Positions 1-8,784 are shown, counted from the first letter of the stretch. The stretch is DNA of 37,375 nucleotides from Comamonadaceae bacterium (GCA_947446885.1 CANFHZ010000014.1:1-37375); one strand, 5' to 3'. The notes: generated by a model not told the origin, from the letters alone. Program-made: numbers and translations.

Positions 1-75
1 AAGCTCACCGCACACGACAAACCGGAATGCGCGTAGCGCCACATTCAACATGAAATTTTTTAAGAGGAGTTTTTT

Positions 76-513
76 ATGAAGCGCAGTATGCAAAAGGGTT
101 TCACCCTGATCGAACTGATGATTGTGGTGGCCATCATCGGAATCTTGGCCGCGGTGGCTTTGCCGCAGTACCAGAACTACACCATTCGGGCCAAGGTGAG
201 CCAATTGGTTTCGTCGTTTGATGCAATCAAGACCTGCATTGGCGAGCAGTACCAGTCAGTTGGAACGCTGGACGCAAATGTAAGTTCGAATTGCTCGGTT
301 GCATCAAATGCATATTTCGCCTCGCTTGGCCCTGCCGCCAGCGGCCTTAGCGTTGCAGGGGTTGCAACGGCTCTTGGCGCGGCAGTGAGCGCCACCTTGA
401 GTAACAATTGGACTGCCGTTAGCGTTACAAGCGCCACCGGCTTCGGAGGCAATTTAACTTGGACCTGCTCAGGCACCCCGGCGGTTTATTTTCCTGCCGG
501 ATGCCGCACCTGA
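76..513 (+). CDS. pilA: type IV major pilin (PilA-like)
   Basis: This is the structural subunit of a type IV pilus, 145 aa. A short basic leader ends in Gly8 and is followed by the FTLIE motif, so prepilin peptidase should cut between G8 and F9, leaving Phe1 and Glu5 in the mature protein. Residues 9-32 form the hydrophobic N-terminal helix used for assembly. Cys131 and Cys143 probably make the C-terminal disulfide loop, and Cys54 and Cys73 may form a second pair. The region 62-130 is rich in Ser, Thr, Ala and Gly, and the protein ends in Cys-Arg-Thr. A strong AAGAGGAG ribosome binding site at 61-69 supports the start. A terminator follows at 543-564, so pilA is probably transcribed mainly alone. 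The genes downstream to 8358 look like its glycosylation and accessory machinery. Confidence 0.95.
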   Translation: MKRSMQKGFTLIELMIVVAIIGILAAVALPQYQNYTIRAKVSQLVSSFDAIKTCIGEQYQSVGTLDANVSSNCSVASNAYFASLGPAASGLSVAGVATALGAAVSATLSNNWTAVSVTSATGFGGNLTWTCSGTPAVYFPAGCRT

Positions 514-542
514 TTACGGCCTCGCACCGTGCGACAACATGA

Positions 543-564
543 CCCCTCAGCCGAGGGGTTTTTT
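543..564 (+). terminator. Rho-independent terminator of pilA
   Basis: A perfect 6-bp stem CCCCTC/GAGGGG (543-548 with 553-558) encloses a 4-nt loop and is followed at once by six T residues (559-564). It lies 30 nt after the pilA stop codon. Confidence 0.9.
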
Positions 565-589
565 ATTCAAACGCCAAGGAAATCGCCGC

Positions 590-919
590 GTGTTCAAGTT
601 TCAGCAAGATAAGGCAGAGGCCCAAGCCTTGGCCTACAGTGTTTCCACGCAAGTCTCGTCTACCCTGCTGCGTGAGAACCGCAGAGCGCTGTCGGTAAAC
701 AAAATTACCCGCGTGCTGGAAAAAGCCTTTTTGCAAGCAAGCGCCTACCAGGCGCAACAGCGCATGGGATTTGTGCGCCGCAGTTTGTTTGCCCATGCGT
801 TTCAATGGTCACTGAAAGAGCAGGCCTATCCATCGGATTTTGTTGCGGTTGCGACTGAAGCACTGGTAGTGGCCATCAGCCCCAAGCCAGCTGCTGCCAC
901 CTCCCAGCAGCCTCGCTAG
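590..919 (+). CDS. hypothetical small cytoplasmic protein
   Basis: I do not recognise this family. The open frame extends upstream to an ATG at 539, but that start would put the pilA terminator inside the gene. A GTG at 590 with an AAGGA site at 576-580 (spacing 9 nt) is a better start and gives 109 aa. The product is basic and Gln/Ala-rich, has no signal peptide or membrane segment, and looks mostly alpha-helical. It ends 21 nt before the large glycosyltransferase gene on the same strand, so the two may be co-transcribed. A link to pilus biology is inferred only from position. Confidence 0.55.
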   Translation: MFKFQQDKAEAQALAYSVSTQVSSTLLRENRRALSVNKITRVLEKAFLQASAYQAQQRMGFVRRSLFAHAFQWSLKEQAYPSDFVAVATEALVVAISPKPAAATSQQPR

Positions 920-940
920 TCGTTTCCCTCACAGTAGCCC

Positions 941-3900
941 ATGGGGCATTTCATAAAGTTTGCAGTAGGCTTGAAAATCGCTCCCCGCGTGCGCGCTGCG
1001 TTGTGGGGCGGCTGGGCACTGGCATGGACCTTGGGCGGTAACACCTCCAAGGTCAACGCCCTGCAGGCGCAGGGCGATTACGCGGGTGCAAGCCTGCTGC
1101 TCACCCGCTTGCTGCGCAAACAGCCCGATAACATCCTGCTCTTGCTGACCATGGCCTTTTGCCAAAGGCGGCAGGGTAATAAGGCGTCCTACCTCAAGCT
1201 GCTGCACCATGCTTACCGCTTGGATGACCGCAGGTTTGACGTTTTGTACGACCTGTGCATGGCGTTGATCGATACCAGCCGCAGTGAAGAAGCCCTCCCT
1301 TACCTGGCTTTGATCAAAGACAGTCCTGATTTCGCCGCCCAGGTGGATCAAATTTTGGGCTCCTTGGCCATGGGCCGGGGAGAAGCTGCGCGGGCCAAAG
1401 ATTTCACGCTGGCGAGTTGGCTGAGCAGTTTTGAAAACCCGTACGCTGGTATGGCTTACCTCTTTCCCTTGGCGTACGCCGAGACCGACGAAGCCCGGCT
1501 TGCACAAGAGCACCAGTTCTGGGCCGAAACCCTGGCCCCGCGCGCTATGCCGGATATATCGGCAGCATTTGCTTCGCCATCGCGGGCGCTCAAGGCCTTG
1601 CGTTTGTTGCCCCAGCCTCCCGCCAAAGATAGGACCGACGCGGCGGGCAGGAAGACCCGGCTGGCTTACTGGGGCGCGGATTTCCGCGAACACTCGGTGC
1701 GTTATTTCTCGCGTCCCCTTATTGAAAACCACGACAAAACACGCTTTGAGATCGTCATTTACAGCCAAAACGATGCGGAGATGCCGTACGACGCGCAGAC
1801 TGAGGCATTTAAAGCCGCTGCCGATTATTTTTTTGACGTGGGCCCGCTGAGTGACGCAGAGCTGGAGCGCTTTATGGTGTCCCACCAGCTGGATGTACTG
1901 GTGGAGCTCAGTGGCCACACGGCAGGCAACCGCCTGCCCATGCTCACCCGCCGTCTGGCCACCGTGCAGCTCACGGGCCTGGCTTACCCGCCCACCACGG
2001 GTTTGCGCAGTGTGGATGCCAAGTTCATGGATCCGCATATCCACACCCCACGGGCCACAGACTACTACGCCGAAAACCCGCTGGTCTTGCCGCAGGCGCT
2101 CTGGTGTTTCGATCCCATGGCCGAGGTGCCCGACGTGGGGCCGCCACCTCTGCTGAAAAATGGCTACATCACCTTCGCCTGCATGGGCAACTTGGCCAAA
2201 GTGACGCCCGAGATGTTGGACTGCTGGTCGCACATTCTGGGCGCCCTGCCCAGCGCCCGCTTGCTCATCCAATCTCCCAGTTTTGGCGATCCGGCCATCG
2301 CCCGGGCTTTTGAAGCGCGGCTGGATGCAGCGCATATTGACCGCGGCCAGATCATCTTGAGCCCCGCCCAGCCGACCAAAGACTTCTGGACGCGCTACCA
2401 GGAGATCGACCTGATTCTGGACACCTACCCCTTTAATGGCGGAACCACCTCGTGCTATTCGGCCTACGCGGGTGTGCCCTTGCTGACCATGTCCGGCCAA
2501 TCGCTGATCAGCCGTGTGGGTCGTTCCATCGTGTGCAACCTGGGCTTTGCTTCACTGGCGGTGGACAGTTACGACCAGTATGTTCAGCGCGCCCTGGAAC
2601 TGGCGCAGGACAGCACGCTGTTGGCCACCTTCCGGCGCGAAGCCCGCGCGCGCCTGCGTAGCACTAGCATGGGCAACGGAAAGAAATTTGCCGCAGAGTT
2701 TGAAGCTGCGGCCCTGGATTTGCTGCGCCAAGCCCGGGCCGGGACCTTGGTGAATCGCTCCACCGTGGTGCCGCTGCCGCAGGAAATACTGTTGCAACGC
2801 GCCGAGCTGGTGTGGTACCACGGCCATGTGGACGGTTCGCGCCGCATCCTGGACCTGTGCCTGCGCCACTACCCCGCTTGTGGTGCAGCCCATGTGTTGC
2901 GCGCCCGGCAGATGGCGCGCATGGGCCAGCTGCTGCCTGCTCGCAGCCTGCTTATCGAACACCTCCCTACGCTGGAGCCCGCCGTTGCGGTAGAGGCCCA
3001 CCTGTTGTTGGCAGGTATTGCGCTGAACCTCGGCACGCCGGCTCCTGCGCAGACGGCCCTGGGCGCGCTCACGGCCTTGAAGGCCCAAGGCCACCTCAGG
3101 CCTTCACATGGCCGCCATCTCCGTTTGCTTTCGGCGGCGCGCCAGGCGGCTGGTGCACCGCCTGCTTCTGCACCGCCGCGTGCGGCACGCAGCCCTATGC
3201 GTGTGCTGGTTCTGCTGCCCTGCTTGTTAGAGGCAGACTTGCGGGATGTAGAACAACAGATCCGCAACCAATGCGTCCACCCGCACGGCTGGGAGATTAG
3301 CTACCGCAGTTGCGACCCGCGTGACCGCATTGCCGCCTACAACCAGACGCTGCAGCAAAGCACCCATGACATGGTGGTCTTCATGCAGCCGCAGCTACGG
3401 CTTTATCAGCCAAACTTGTTTAGCGAATTGGCGGCGGCGCTACAGCACGCCGATGTGGTGGGTTGCGGTGGCGCCTTGCGCTGGGTACAAAAAGACTGGA
3501 CTTTGGATCTGCCTGCCTACCGGGCCTGGGGTCTGATGCGCCCATCGCCTGTGCGGCAGAACATGGTGGACGTGCATGTGGCCGGTGACATGGATGGCGC
3601 GGTGGTGACCGGCGCGGTGGTATTGGATGGCAAATTCTTGGCCTGCAAGCCCGCCACCGTGCGCGGGATTGCCTTGGACGAGGAGCTCTACGACACCTTG
3701 TCATTGGCCGAAGAAGACTGGACCAACCGCCTGCACGCCGCAGGCCGGCGCTTGGCGATACATCGCAATCTGGGGATATGGGTTCCCAGCGCCCACAGCC
3801 CGGTGGTGCCGTTTATTACCCAGGGGCAAAAGCAGTTGCTGGAGCGTTTGCAACTGGATCCGCTGGCGCTGACCATTCGCAATTACGAAAGCATCAGCGC

Positions 3901-4000
3901 CCCTGTGCCGGACGCGTACGCAGGCCAGTGGGCTATGGATGTTTATTTTCACCACGGTATCAAAGTTAAAGCAAAGGAAAACTCGCTTGACACTTTTTAA
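941..4000 (+). CDS. SPINDLY/OGT-type (GT41) glycosyltransferase with TPRs and a GT2-like C-terminal domain
   Basis: This 1019-aa cytoplasmic multidomain enzyme has TPR-like helices at about 36-110 and a GT41 catalytic core at about 235-600. Motifs matching bacterial and eukaryotic O-GlcNAc transferase (SPY) proteins are visible: DFREHSVRYF near 247, SGHTAGNR near 324 (His326), YPPTTGLRSVD near 345, and LDTYPFNGGTTS near 491-502. More TPR-like helices follow at about 620-730. From about residue 753 a second domain begins (MRVLVLLPCL), with an EEDW...LHAAGRR segment like GT-A/GT2 enzymes. GT41 enzymes transfer a sugar from a nucleotide-sugar to Ser/Thr or Asn; the substrate here is unknown. Its place between pilA and tfpZ-pglL suggests pilin or pilin-glycan modification. 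No clear Shine-Dalgarno precedes the ATG. Confidence 0.85.
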   Translation: MGHFIKFAVGLKIAPRVRAALWGGWALAWTLGGNTSKVNALQAQGDYAGASLLLTRLLRKQPDNILLLLTMAFCQRRQGNKASYLKLLHHAYRLDDRRFDVLYDLCMALIDTSRSEEALPYLALIKDSPDFAAQVDQILGSLAMGRGEAARAKDFTLASWLSSFENPYAGMAYLFPLAYAETDEARLAQEHQFWAETLAPRAMPDISAAFASPSRALKALRLLPQPPAKDRTDAAGRKTRLAYWGADFREHSVRYFSRPLIENHDKTRFEIVIYSQNDAEMPYDAQTEAFKAAADYFFDVGPLSDAELERFMVSHQLDVLVELSGHTAGNRLPMLTRRLATVQLTGLAYPPTTGLRSVDAKFMDPHIHTPRATDYYAENPLVLPQALWCFDPMAEVPDVGPPPLLKNGYITFACMGNLAKVTPEMLDCWSHILGALPSARLLIQSPSFGDPAIARAFEARLDAAHIDRGQIILSPAQPTKDFWTRYQEIDLILDTYPFNGGTTSCYSAYAGVPLLTMSGQSLISRVGRSIVCNLGFASLAVDSYDQYVQRALELAQDSTLLATFRREARARLRSTSMGNGKKFAAEFEAAALDLLRQARAGTLVNRSTVVPLPQEILLQRAELVWYHGHVDGSRRILDLCLRHYPACGAAHVLRARQMARMGQLLPARSLLIEHLPTLEPAVAVEAHLLLAGIALNLGTPAPAQTALGALTALKAQGHLRPSHGRHLRLLSAARQAAGAPPASAPPRAARSPMRVLVLLPCLLEADLRDVEQQIRNQCVHPHGWEISYRSCDPRDRIAAYNQTLQQSTHDMVVFMQPQLRLYQPNLFSELAAALQHADVVGCGGALRWVQKDWTLDLPAYRAWGLMRPSPVRQNMVDVHVAGDMDGAVVTGAVVLDGKFLACKPATVRGIALDEELYDTLSLAEEDWTNRLHAAGRRLAIHRNLGIWVPSAHSPVVPFITQGQKQLLERLQLDPLALTIRNYESISAPVPDAYAGQWAMDVYFHHGIKVKAKENSLDTF

Positions 4001-5945
4001 TATCTTGAAAGCTCTGTTCAATAAATTTGAACATATCGTGCACATTCCAAACTATGCCGTAGATGATTCAAAGAGTACTGAAACCAAAGTGATAGGCGGC
4101 TTCGCCGAAATTCGCGCCAATCTTTTTGGGAAGTCTGCGTGCTTTTGGATGAGCCTACAGGGTTTGCGCAATCAAGTTGCGATTGAAGCGTTGAAGATGG
4201 GTTGGATAAGTTATGAGGCACCCTTGCCGCAGTTGATTGCAAGCTGGTCTTCCAATTTACCTTTGGTATTTGTTGATATTGGTGCCAACTCGGGATACTA
4301 CAGTTTGTTATCAGCAGCTTTTGGTGCAAAGAATGTCATTGCATTTGAACCAGCAGAGGAAATTGCAAATTTGTTGGATGCTAATATCAAAAAATCACAG
4401 TTGGATCAAAAAATACAAGTGCAACGGCTTGCCTTGAGTAATAAATCAGGAATCTCACAAATCTATTATCCGGATGCATCGCATGGACTGATTGAGACTT
4501 CTGCAAGTTTAAATTCGACATTCAGAACATCACACGATAAAGTTGTTGATGTTGCAGTTGATACTTTAGACAGTTTTTTAGGCGCAGTTCTCAAAGACGA
4601 CGAAAAACTATTACTGAAAATTGATGTCGAAAGTCATGATATGGCGGTGCTGGAAGGGGCCCAGCGCATTGTTTCAGAGAAGCGCCCCGGTATTATTGTT
4701 GAGTTGCTGCCCGGCATTGAATTAAGCCCGCTCATCAAATTTATTAAAGACCAAGCGTATGTGCATTTATCGCTCAACAATAATGGGTATTTGATAAACG
4801 AACCATTATCGGCTAAGAATATAAACTGCCCCCAACGCGATCATCTATTGCTCCCCCAGGAATCCGTTGACCTGTGGTTGCGGGCATTACAAGTTACTAA
4901 CTTGACTGCTGTACCGCAGCAGAATAACTGGAAAAATAGCCAGGATGGACGTATTTACATTGGCAAATCTCCAGAATCTAGATTGATTTTTTTTCTGGCA
5001 CCTTTTAGTGTGCCATTTGGTGGTGTTGCCACTATCGTGGAGCACGTTCGTATTTTGGCCGACAATGGAATTTCGGCCTGGATTGCCATGCCTGAACAAC
5101 CGACCGAAGACTTTTATCAAGTACCTGTGTCAACAATTATTTATGATGATTTTTTAGAGGTTACAAAACAAGATATTTGCGTTTTCCCTGAGGGGCTATT
5201 GGGGTATATGAAGGCTGTCAGAGGCCAGCCGGCAAAACGACTGATGCTTTGTCAAAATTATTACTATCTTCCATTTACCGAAAATATAGGATTAGGATTT
5301 GATGAATATGGATTGGACGGTGTCATCACGACATGCGTAGCTAATCGCGCATACCTTGAGGATGCTTATAAACTAAAAAATATTCCACTAATACCCTACG
5401 CTATCGATACAAAATTATTCCATCGTCAAACACGAAAAATCCGACAAATTGCGTTCATGCCAAGAAAGCTAGCCGGCGACATCGCATTTATTCATCATAG
5501 TTTTGTACGCATGTTTCCTGAATATGCCTCCATACCGTGGATGGCGATTGACAAAATCCCGAAAAATAAAGCAGCAGTTGTTTTGGCCCAATCGGCAATA
5601 TTTTTATCTCTCTCTGATAAGGACCCCTTAGGCTTGCCCCCATTAGAAGCAATGGCTAGCGGTTGTGTGCTCGCCGGATTTCATGGTGGTGGTGGATTGG
5701 AATACATGACACCTGCAAATGGTTGGTGGGCAGACACGGGCGACTGGCGTGCCTGTGTGAATGGATTGGCTGCTGCTGTCGCAATATTTGACCGGGGTGG
5801 TCCTGCATTGGCGGAATACCACGCCGAAACCCAGCGGACGGTTGATGCCTATGGCGCTCAGGCCATGGAGAGTGCCTTGCTAGCGTATTGGCGATCTGAA
5901 CTGGCTCTGATTTCTGCGCAATCCACCCCAGCACCCGTATCCTGA
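3987..5945 (+). CDS. FkbM-family methyltransferase fused to a GT-B glycosyltransferase
   Basis: The chosen start is TTG 3987: an AAAGGA site at 3973-3978 sits 8 nt upstream and the overlap with the preceding gene is 14 nt. An in-frame ATG at 3939 lacks a good site. The product is about 652 aa. Residues about 90-270 are an FkbM-type SAM methyltransferase: VDIGANSG (about 96-103) is the SAM loop, followed by IAFEPAEE and KIDVESHD...LEGA. Residues about 315-620 look like a glycosyltransferase of the GT1/GT4 kind, with GGVATIVEH near its start and DPLGLPPLEAMASG near its end. FkbM enzymes O-methylate sugars, so a role in building and capping a methylated glycan is inferred. The gene is clearly AT-richer than its neighbours from about 3960 to 5700, which suggests horizontal acquisition. 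Confidence 0.85.
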   Translation: MTLFNILKALFNKFEHIVHIPNYAVDDSKSTETKVIGGFAEIRANLFGKSACFWMSLQGLRNQVAIEALKMGWISYEAPLPQLIASWSSNLPLVFVDIGANSGYYSLLSAAFGAKNVIAFEPAEEIANLLDANIKKSQLDQKIQVQRLALSNKSGISQIYYPDASHGLIETSASLNSTFRTSHDKVVDVAVDTLDSFLGAVLKDDEKLLLKIDVESHDMAVLEGAQRIVSEKRPGIIVELLPGIELSPLIKFIKDQAYVHLSLNNNGYLINEPLSAKNINCPQRDHLLLPQESVDLWLRALQVTNLTAVPQQNNWKNSQDGRIYIGKSPESRLIFFLAPFSVPFGGVATIVEHVRILADNGISAWIAMPEQPTEDFYQVPVSTIIYDDFLEVTKQDICVFPEGLLGYMKAVRGQPAKRLMLCQNYYYLPFTENIGLGFDEYGLDGVITTCVANRAYLEDAYKLKNIPLIPYAIDTKLFHRQTRKIRQIAFMPRKLAGDIAFIHHSFVRMFPEYASIPWMAIDKIPKNKAAVVLAQSAIFLSLSDKDPLGLPPLEAMASGCVLAGFHGGGGLEYMTPANGWWADTGDWRACVNGLAAAVAIFDRGGPALAEYHAETQRTVDAYGAQAMESALLAYWRSELALISAQSTPAPVS

Positions 5946-5961
5946 TTAAACGGAAGCGCAT

Positions 5962-6723
5962 ATGGCTTTTGGCAGTCTTCGGCGTGGCGTTGCAAGCGCC
6001 ATCCACCTCGCCTTCAGCGCCGTGCTTGCCGCCATTTGCGCCGCTCTGGTCTTCCTCCTTTGGTACCCCGCCCCGTACGGAGCCATGTCCGGTGTCTCCG
6101 ACTTGTTTTTGCTGATGCTCGGCGTGGATGTGGTGCTGGGGCCAATGGTCACGCTGGTGGTGTTCAAGCCCACCAAGCCGCGCGCCGAGCTGCTGCGCGA
6201 TCTGACGGTGGTGGTGATGCTGCAATTAGGGGCGCTGTCCTACGGTATGTGGGCGGTGTTCGCCGGGCGGCCGGTGCACGCCGTGTTTGAATATGACCGC
6301 ATCCGCATGGTGCATGCCAATGAAATTCCGGAAGAATTTTGGAGCCGCGTGCCCGCGGAAATGGATGCCTTTCCGCTGACGGGCCCCACGTTGCTAGCCT
6401 TGCGCCCATTTAAGGACAACGCAGAGCAGATGTCGGCAGTTTTTGCGGCACTCAATGGCGTGCAGATGTCGGTCCGTCCGGAGCTGTGGATGCCGTACAG
6501 CCATGCGGTGCCGGAAATCCTGAAGGCGGCCAAGCCCATCAGCGCTTTGATCGCCGCCAAGCCCGGCTTTGCGATTCCCTTGCAGGAGGCTCTGCATGCG
6601 CACTGCCGCACCGCTGACACCACGGTTTACCTGCCCCTGGCCAGCCGCGCCGGTTTTGGTACCGCGCTGCTGGACGCGACCACCGCCGAGCCGGTGGCGC
6701 TGCTGCCACTGGATGCTTTTTGA
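5962..6723 (+). CDS. tfpZ: TfpX/TfpZ-family type IV pilin accessory protein
   Basis: This 253-aa inner-membrane protein has three predicted membrane segments at about 12-34, 44-66 and 78-98, followed by a roughly 150-residue soluble domain. The sequence YPAPYGAMSGVSDLFLLMLG and the following GPMVTLVVFKP are typical of TfpZ proteins. In Pseudomonas and relatives these are encoded beside pilin genes and help pilin assembly. A GGAAG site at 5952-5956 supports the ATG. It follows the FkbM-glycosyltransferase gene by 16 nt and precedes pglL by 48 nt, giving a compact pilin-processing group. Confidence 0.85.
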   Translation: MAFGSLRRGVASAIHLAFSAVLAAICAALVFLLWYPAPYGAMSGVSDLFLLMLGVDVVLGPMVTLVVFKPTKPRAELLRDLTVVVMLQLGALSYGMWAVFAGRPVHAVFEYDRIRMVHANEIPEEFWSRVPAEMDAFPLTGPTLLALRPFKDNAEQMSAVFAALNGVQMSVRPELWMPYSHAVPEILKAAKPISALIAAKPGFAIPLQEALHAHCRTADTTVYLPLASRAGFGTALLDATTAEPVALLPLDAF

Positions 6724-6771
6724 CGCCGGGTGATCGTTCGGGCTGCGGTGCCGCCCAGATAATCTGAGCCG

Positions 6772-8358
6772 GTGTCTTCGACTTCTATTCCCCCCCTCCG
6801 CCCTGCATCAGCCGCCTTGCTTGTGCTGCTGGCCGCGTTGTTGACCCTGCCATGGCTCAATCCTTTTGCGCTTGGTCCCTCGCCCAATGCCCAGCCTTTG
6901 TTGCTGACCTGGGCTTGCGCCGCGCTCGCGCTGGGCGTGGTGGCGGTCGGGCGGGTTCGAGTGGCCACTTTGTGGCGGGCTGCGGCCTGGGCCTGGGTGG
7001 CGGCGGCGGCCCTCAGCAGCGCTTTAGGCTTGCTCCAGTTTGCGGGTCTGGCAACCGATTTGGCGCCCTGGGTGAACCAGCCGGACCCTGGCACGGTGTA
7101 TGCCAATTTGCGCCAGCGCAACCAGTTCGCGACGCTGTGCGCCATGGGTTTGGCGGCCTTGGTCTGGCCGGATGCGCGCGGCGGCGCAGAGGGCGTACGC
7201 GCAGCAGGGTTCTGGTCTGGGTTGCTAGCCGCGTGGGTGGGTCTGGGTCTGGGCTTGTCGGGCTCGCGCACGGGTTTGCTGGAGCTGCTCACTGTGTGGG
7301 CCCTGGCGCTGATGTGGCGTATGGCAAGCCCTCTGCCCCGCGCGCCCTCCCGGGTGGGGCGTGTGCTGTGCTTGGGTACTGTGGGCTATGTGCTGGCAGC
7401 GTACCTGCTGCCGCAGTGGTCGGGGGACGGCGGGTTGACGGTGTTTGACCGTTTGTGGGAGGGCGACGCCCAGTGTGCAAGCCGCCGCACGCTCTGGGCC
7501 AATGTGTGGCAGATGGTGATGCAAAAGCCCTGGCTGGGTTGGGGCTGGGATGAGCTGGCGTATGCGCAGTTCATGACGCCTATCGAAGGCCCGCGCTTTT
7601 GCGACCTGCTTGACAACGCGCACAACCTGCCCTTGCACCTGGCGGCGAGTTTTGGCCTGCCGTTTGCCATTGCGGCTACCTTGCTGACGGTGCTTGTGTT
7701 GTGGCGGGCGGCGCCTTGGCGAGCTACTGCGCCGGACATGCGCTTGGCATGGGCGGTGTTGGGAGTGATTGGACTGCACAGCGTGTTGGAATATCCGTTG
7801 TGGTACGGGCCGTTTCAGCTGGCGGCCTTGCTGGCGCTGCTGCGCCTGGCCGGACCGCAGGCGAGCCAGCTTGTGTTGGGTAGCCGGATTGCCCGGTGGG
7901 GCGGCGGGATGGTGGCGCTGGCCGTTCTGGCACTGTGCGTGGTGGTAGTGCAAAGTTATGCCCGCGTAAGCAGTCTCTACAGTGTCGCGGCGGTACGTGC
8001 GGCGGTATTTGACCCATTTGCCGCATTGCAGGAACACGATGTGTTTTTGTTCGTCGATGAGGTGGCGTTTTCCCGGCTGGCGGTGCCTTTGCATAGCGCC
8101 AACGCCCAGGAGCAGTACGCCCTGGCAGAAGACCTGTTGCATTACTCGCCAGAGCCACGGGTCATCGAGCGGCTGCTGGAGAGTGCCGAGTTTTTGGGCC
8201 GCAGCAGTGCGTTGGCTTTTTACAAAGCACGTTATGCCCAGGCCTTTCCAGAACGCTTTATTGAGTGGCTGGCGATGGAGCCGCATGTGCCCCCGGAAGC
8301 GGCCCAGGCTGTATCCGGGTCCCAGGCGCACGCTCCGGCCAGCGGGATGCAGCCGTAA
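6772..8358 (+). CDS. pglL: PglL-family O-oligosaccharyltransferase (Wzy_C family)
   Basis: This 528-aa polytopic membrane protein has about 11-12 hydrophobic segments. The family signature near residue 115 (NLRQRNQFATL) and the GSRTGLLELL segment near 165 match PglL/TfpO-type transferases and the O-antigen ligase (Wzy_C) fold. DNAHNLPLHLAASFGLP near 283 and HSVLEYPLWYGPFQL near 343 match the C-terminal Wzy_C_2 region. Such enzymes move a lipid-linked glycan onto Ser/Thr of pilin in the periplasm. The start is GTG 6772; a GATAAT hexamer lies 8 nt upstream and no good Shine-Dalgarno is seen. It could be a Wzy polymerase or ligase, but its place next to tfpZ and pilA favours pilin glycosylation. 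Confidence 0.87.
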   Translation: MSSTSIPPLRPASAALLVLLAALLTLPWLNPFALGPSPNAQPLLLTWACAALALGVVAVGRVRVATLWRAAAWAWVAAAALSSALGLLQFAGLATDLAPWVNQPDPGTVYANLRQRNQFATLCAMGLAALVWPDARGGAEGVRAAGFWSGLLAAWVGLGLGLSGSRTGLLELLTVWALALMWRMASPLPRAPSRVGRVLCLGTVGYVLAAYLLPQWSGDGGLTVFDRLWEGDAQCASRRTLWANVWQMVMQKPWLGWGWDELAYAQFMTPIEGPRFCDLLDNAHNLPLHLAASFGLPFAIAATLLTVLVLWRAAPWRATAPDMRLAWAVLGVIGLHSVLEYPLWYGPFQLAALLALLRLAGPQASQLVLGSRIARWGGGMVALAVLALCVVVVQSYARVSSLYSVAAVRAAVFDPFAALQEHDVFLFVDEVAFSRLAVPLHSANAQEQYALAEDLLHYSPEPRVIERLLESAEFLGRSSALAFYKARYAQAFPERFIEWLAMEPHVPPEAAQAVSGSQAHAPASGMQP

Positions 8359-8393
8359 ACTACGGTCACCATCATTCCTAACCCCATGCTGCC

Positions 8394-8768
8394 ATGAAGA
8401 AACTCTGCGCCCTTGCCCTGCTGCTTCTCGTCCACGGTGCCCAAGCCGAGTGGGTCTCTCTGGCCGAACAAAACGGTGCCACTTTTTATATCGACTTGCA
8501 AACGGTAACCGGCACCGGTGAGCTGCGCCAAGTCTGGGAAATGATGGACATGCCCCAGCCCGACGCCGAGGGTGTACGTTCGGTGCGCTTTCAGATGGAA
8601 TACGACTGCAAGGGCAAACGCAGCCGGGGCTTGGAAATGCTGGCGTTTGCCGAGTCCATGTCTGCCGGCAAAGAAATGGCCCGCCTCGGTGAGGACCCCG
8701 AGGGTTGGGAAGACGTGGAGGCCGGCAGCCTCTACGACCAGCGGCTGCGCGCCGCTTGCGGCAAATAA
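8394..8768 (+). CDS. secreted surface-adhesin-E-like protein
   Basis: This 124-aa protein has a clear signal peptide (residues 1-18, cleavage after AQA). The mature part begins EWVSLAEQNGATFYID and has one internal Cys in EYDC and another near the C-terminus (AACGK), probably disulfide-bonded. The pattern of an N-terminal W-V, a YID strand and a central DC motif matches the small surface-adhesin protein E family (PF16747 as I remember it). A paralogue lies at 9718-10089. Function is unknown beyond an exported location; 'adhesin' is only the family name. Confidence 0.7.
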   Translation: MKKLCALALLLLVHGAQAEWVSLAEQNGATFYIDLQTVTGTGELRQVWEMMDMPQPDAEGVRSVRFQMEYDCKGKRSRGLEMLAFAESMSAGKEMARLGEDPEGWEDVEAGSLYDQRLRAACGK

Positions 8769-8784
8769 GCGCCTTGCGCGCTGC

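Noticed and set aside
1-75. Sigma-54 promoter for pilA
   Set aside because: No GG-N10-GC type -24/-12 element is visible in the 75 nt available; the promoter may lie outside the window.
929-2500. Long open frame (523 codons) on the minus strand opposite the GT41 gene
   Set aside because: It is antisense to a gene with clear family motifs and is a by-product of high GC with few stop codons; the translation is His/Gln/Arg-rich with no recognisable domain.
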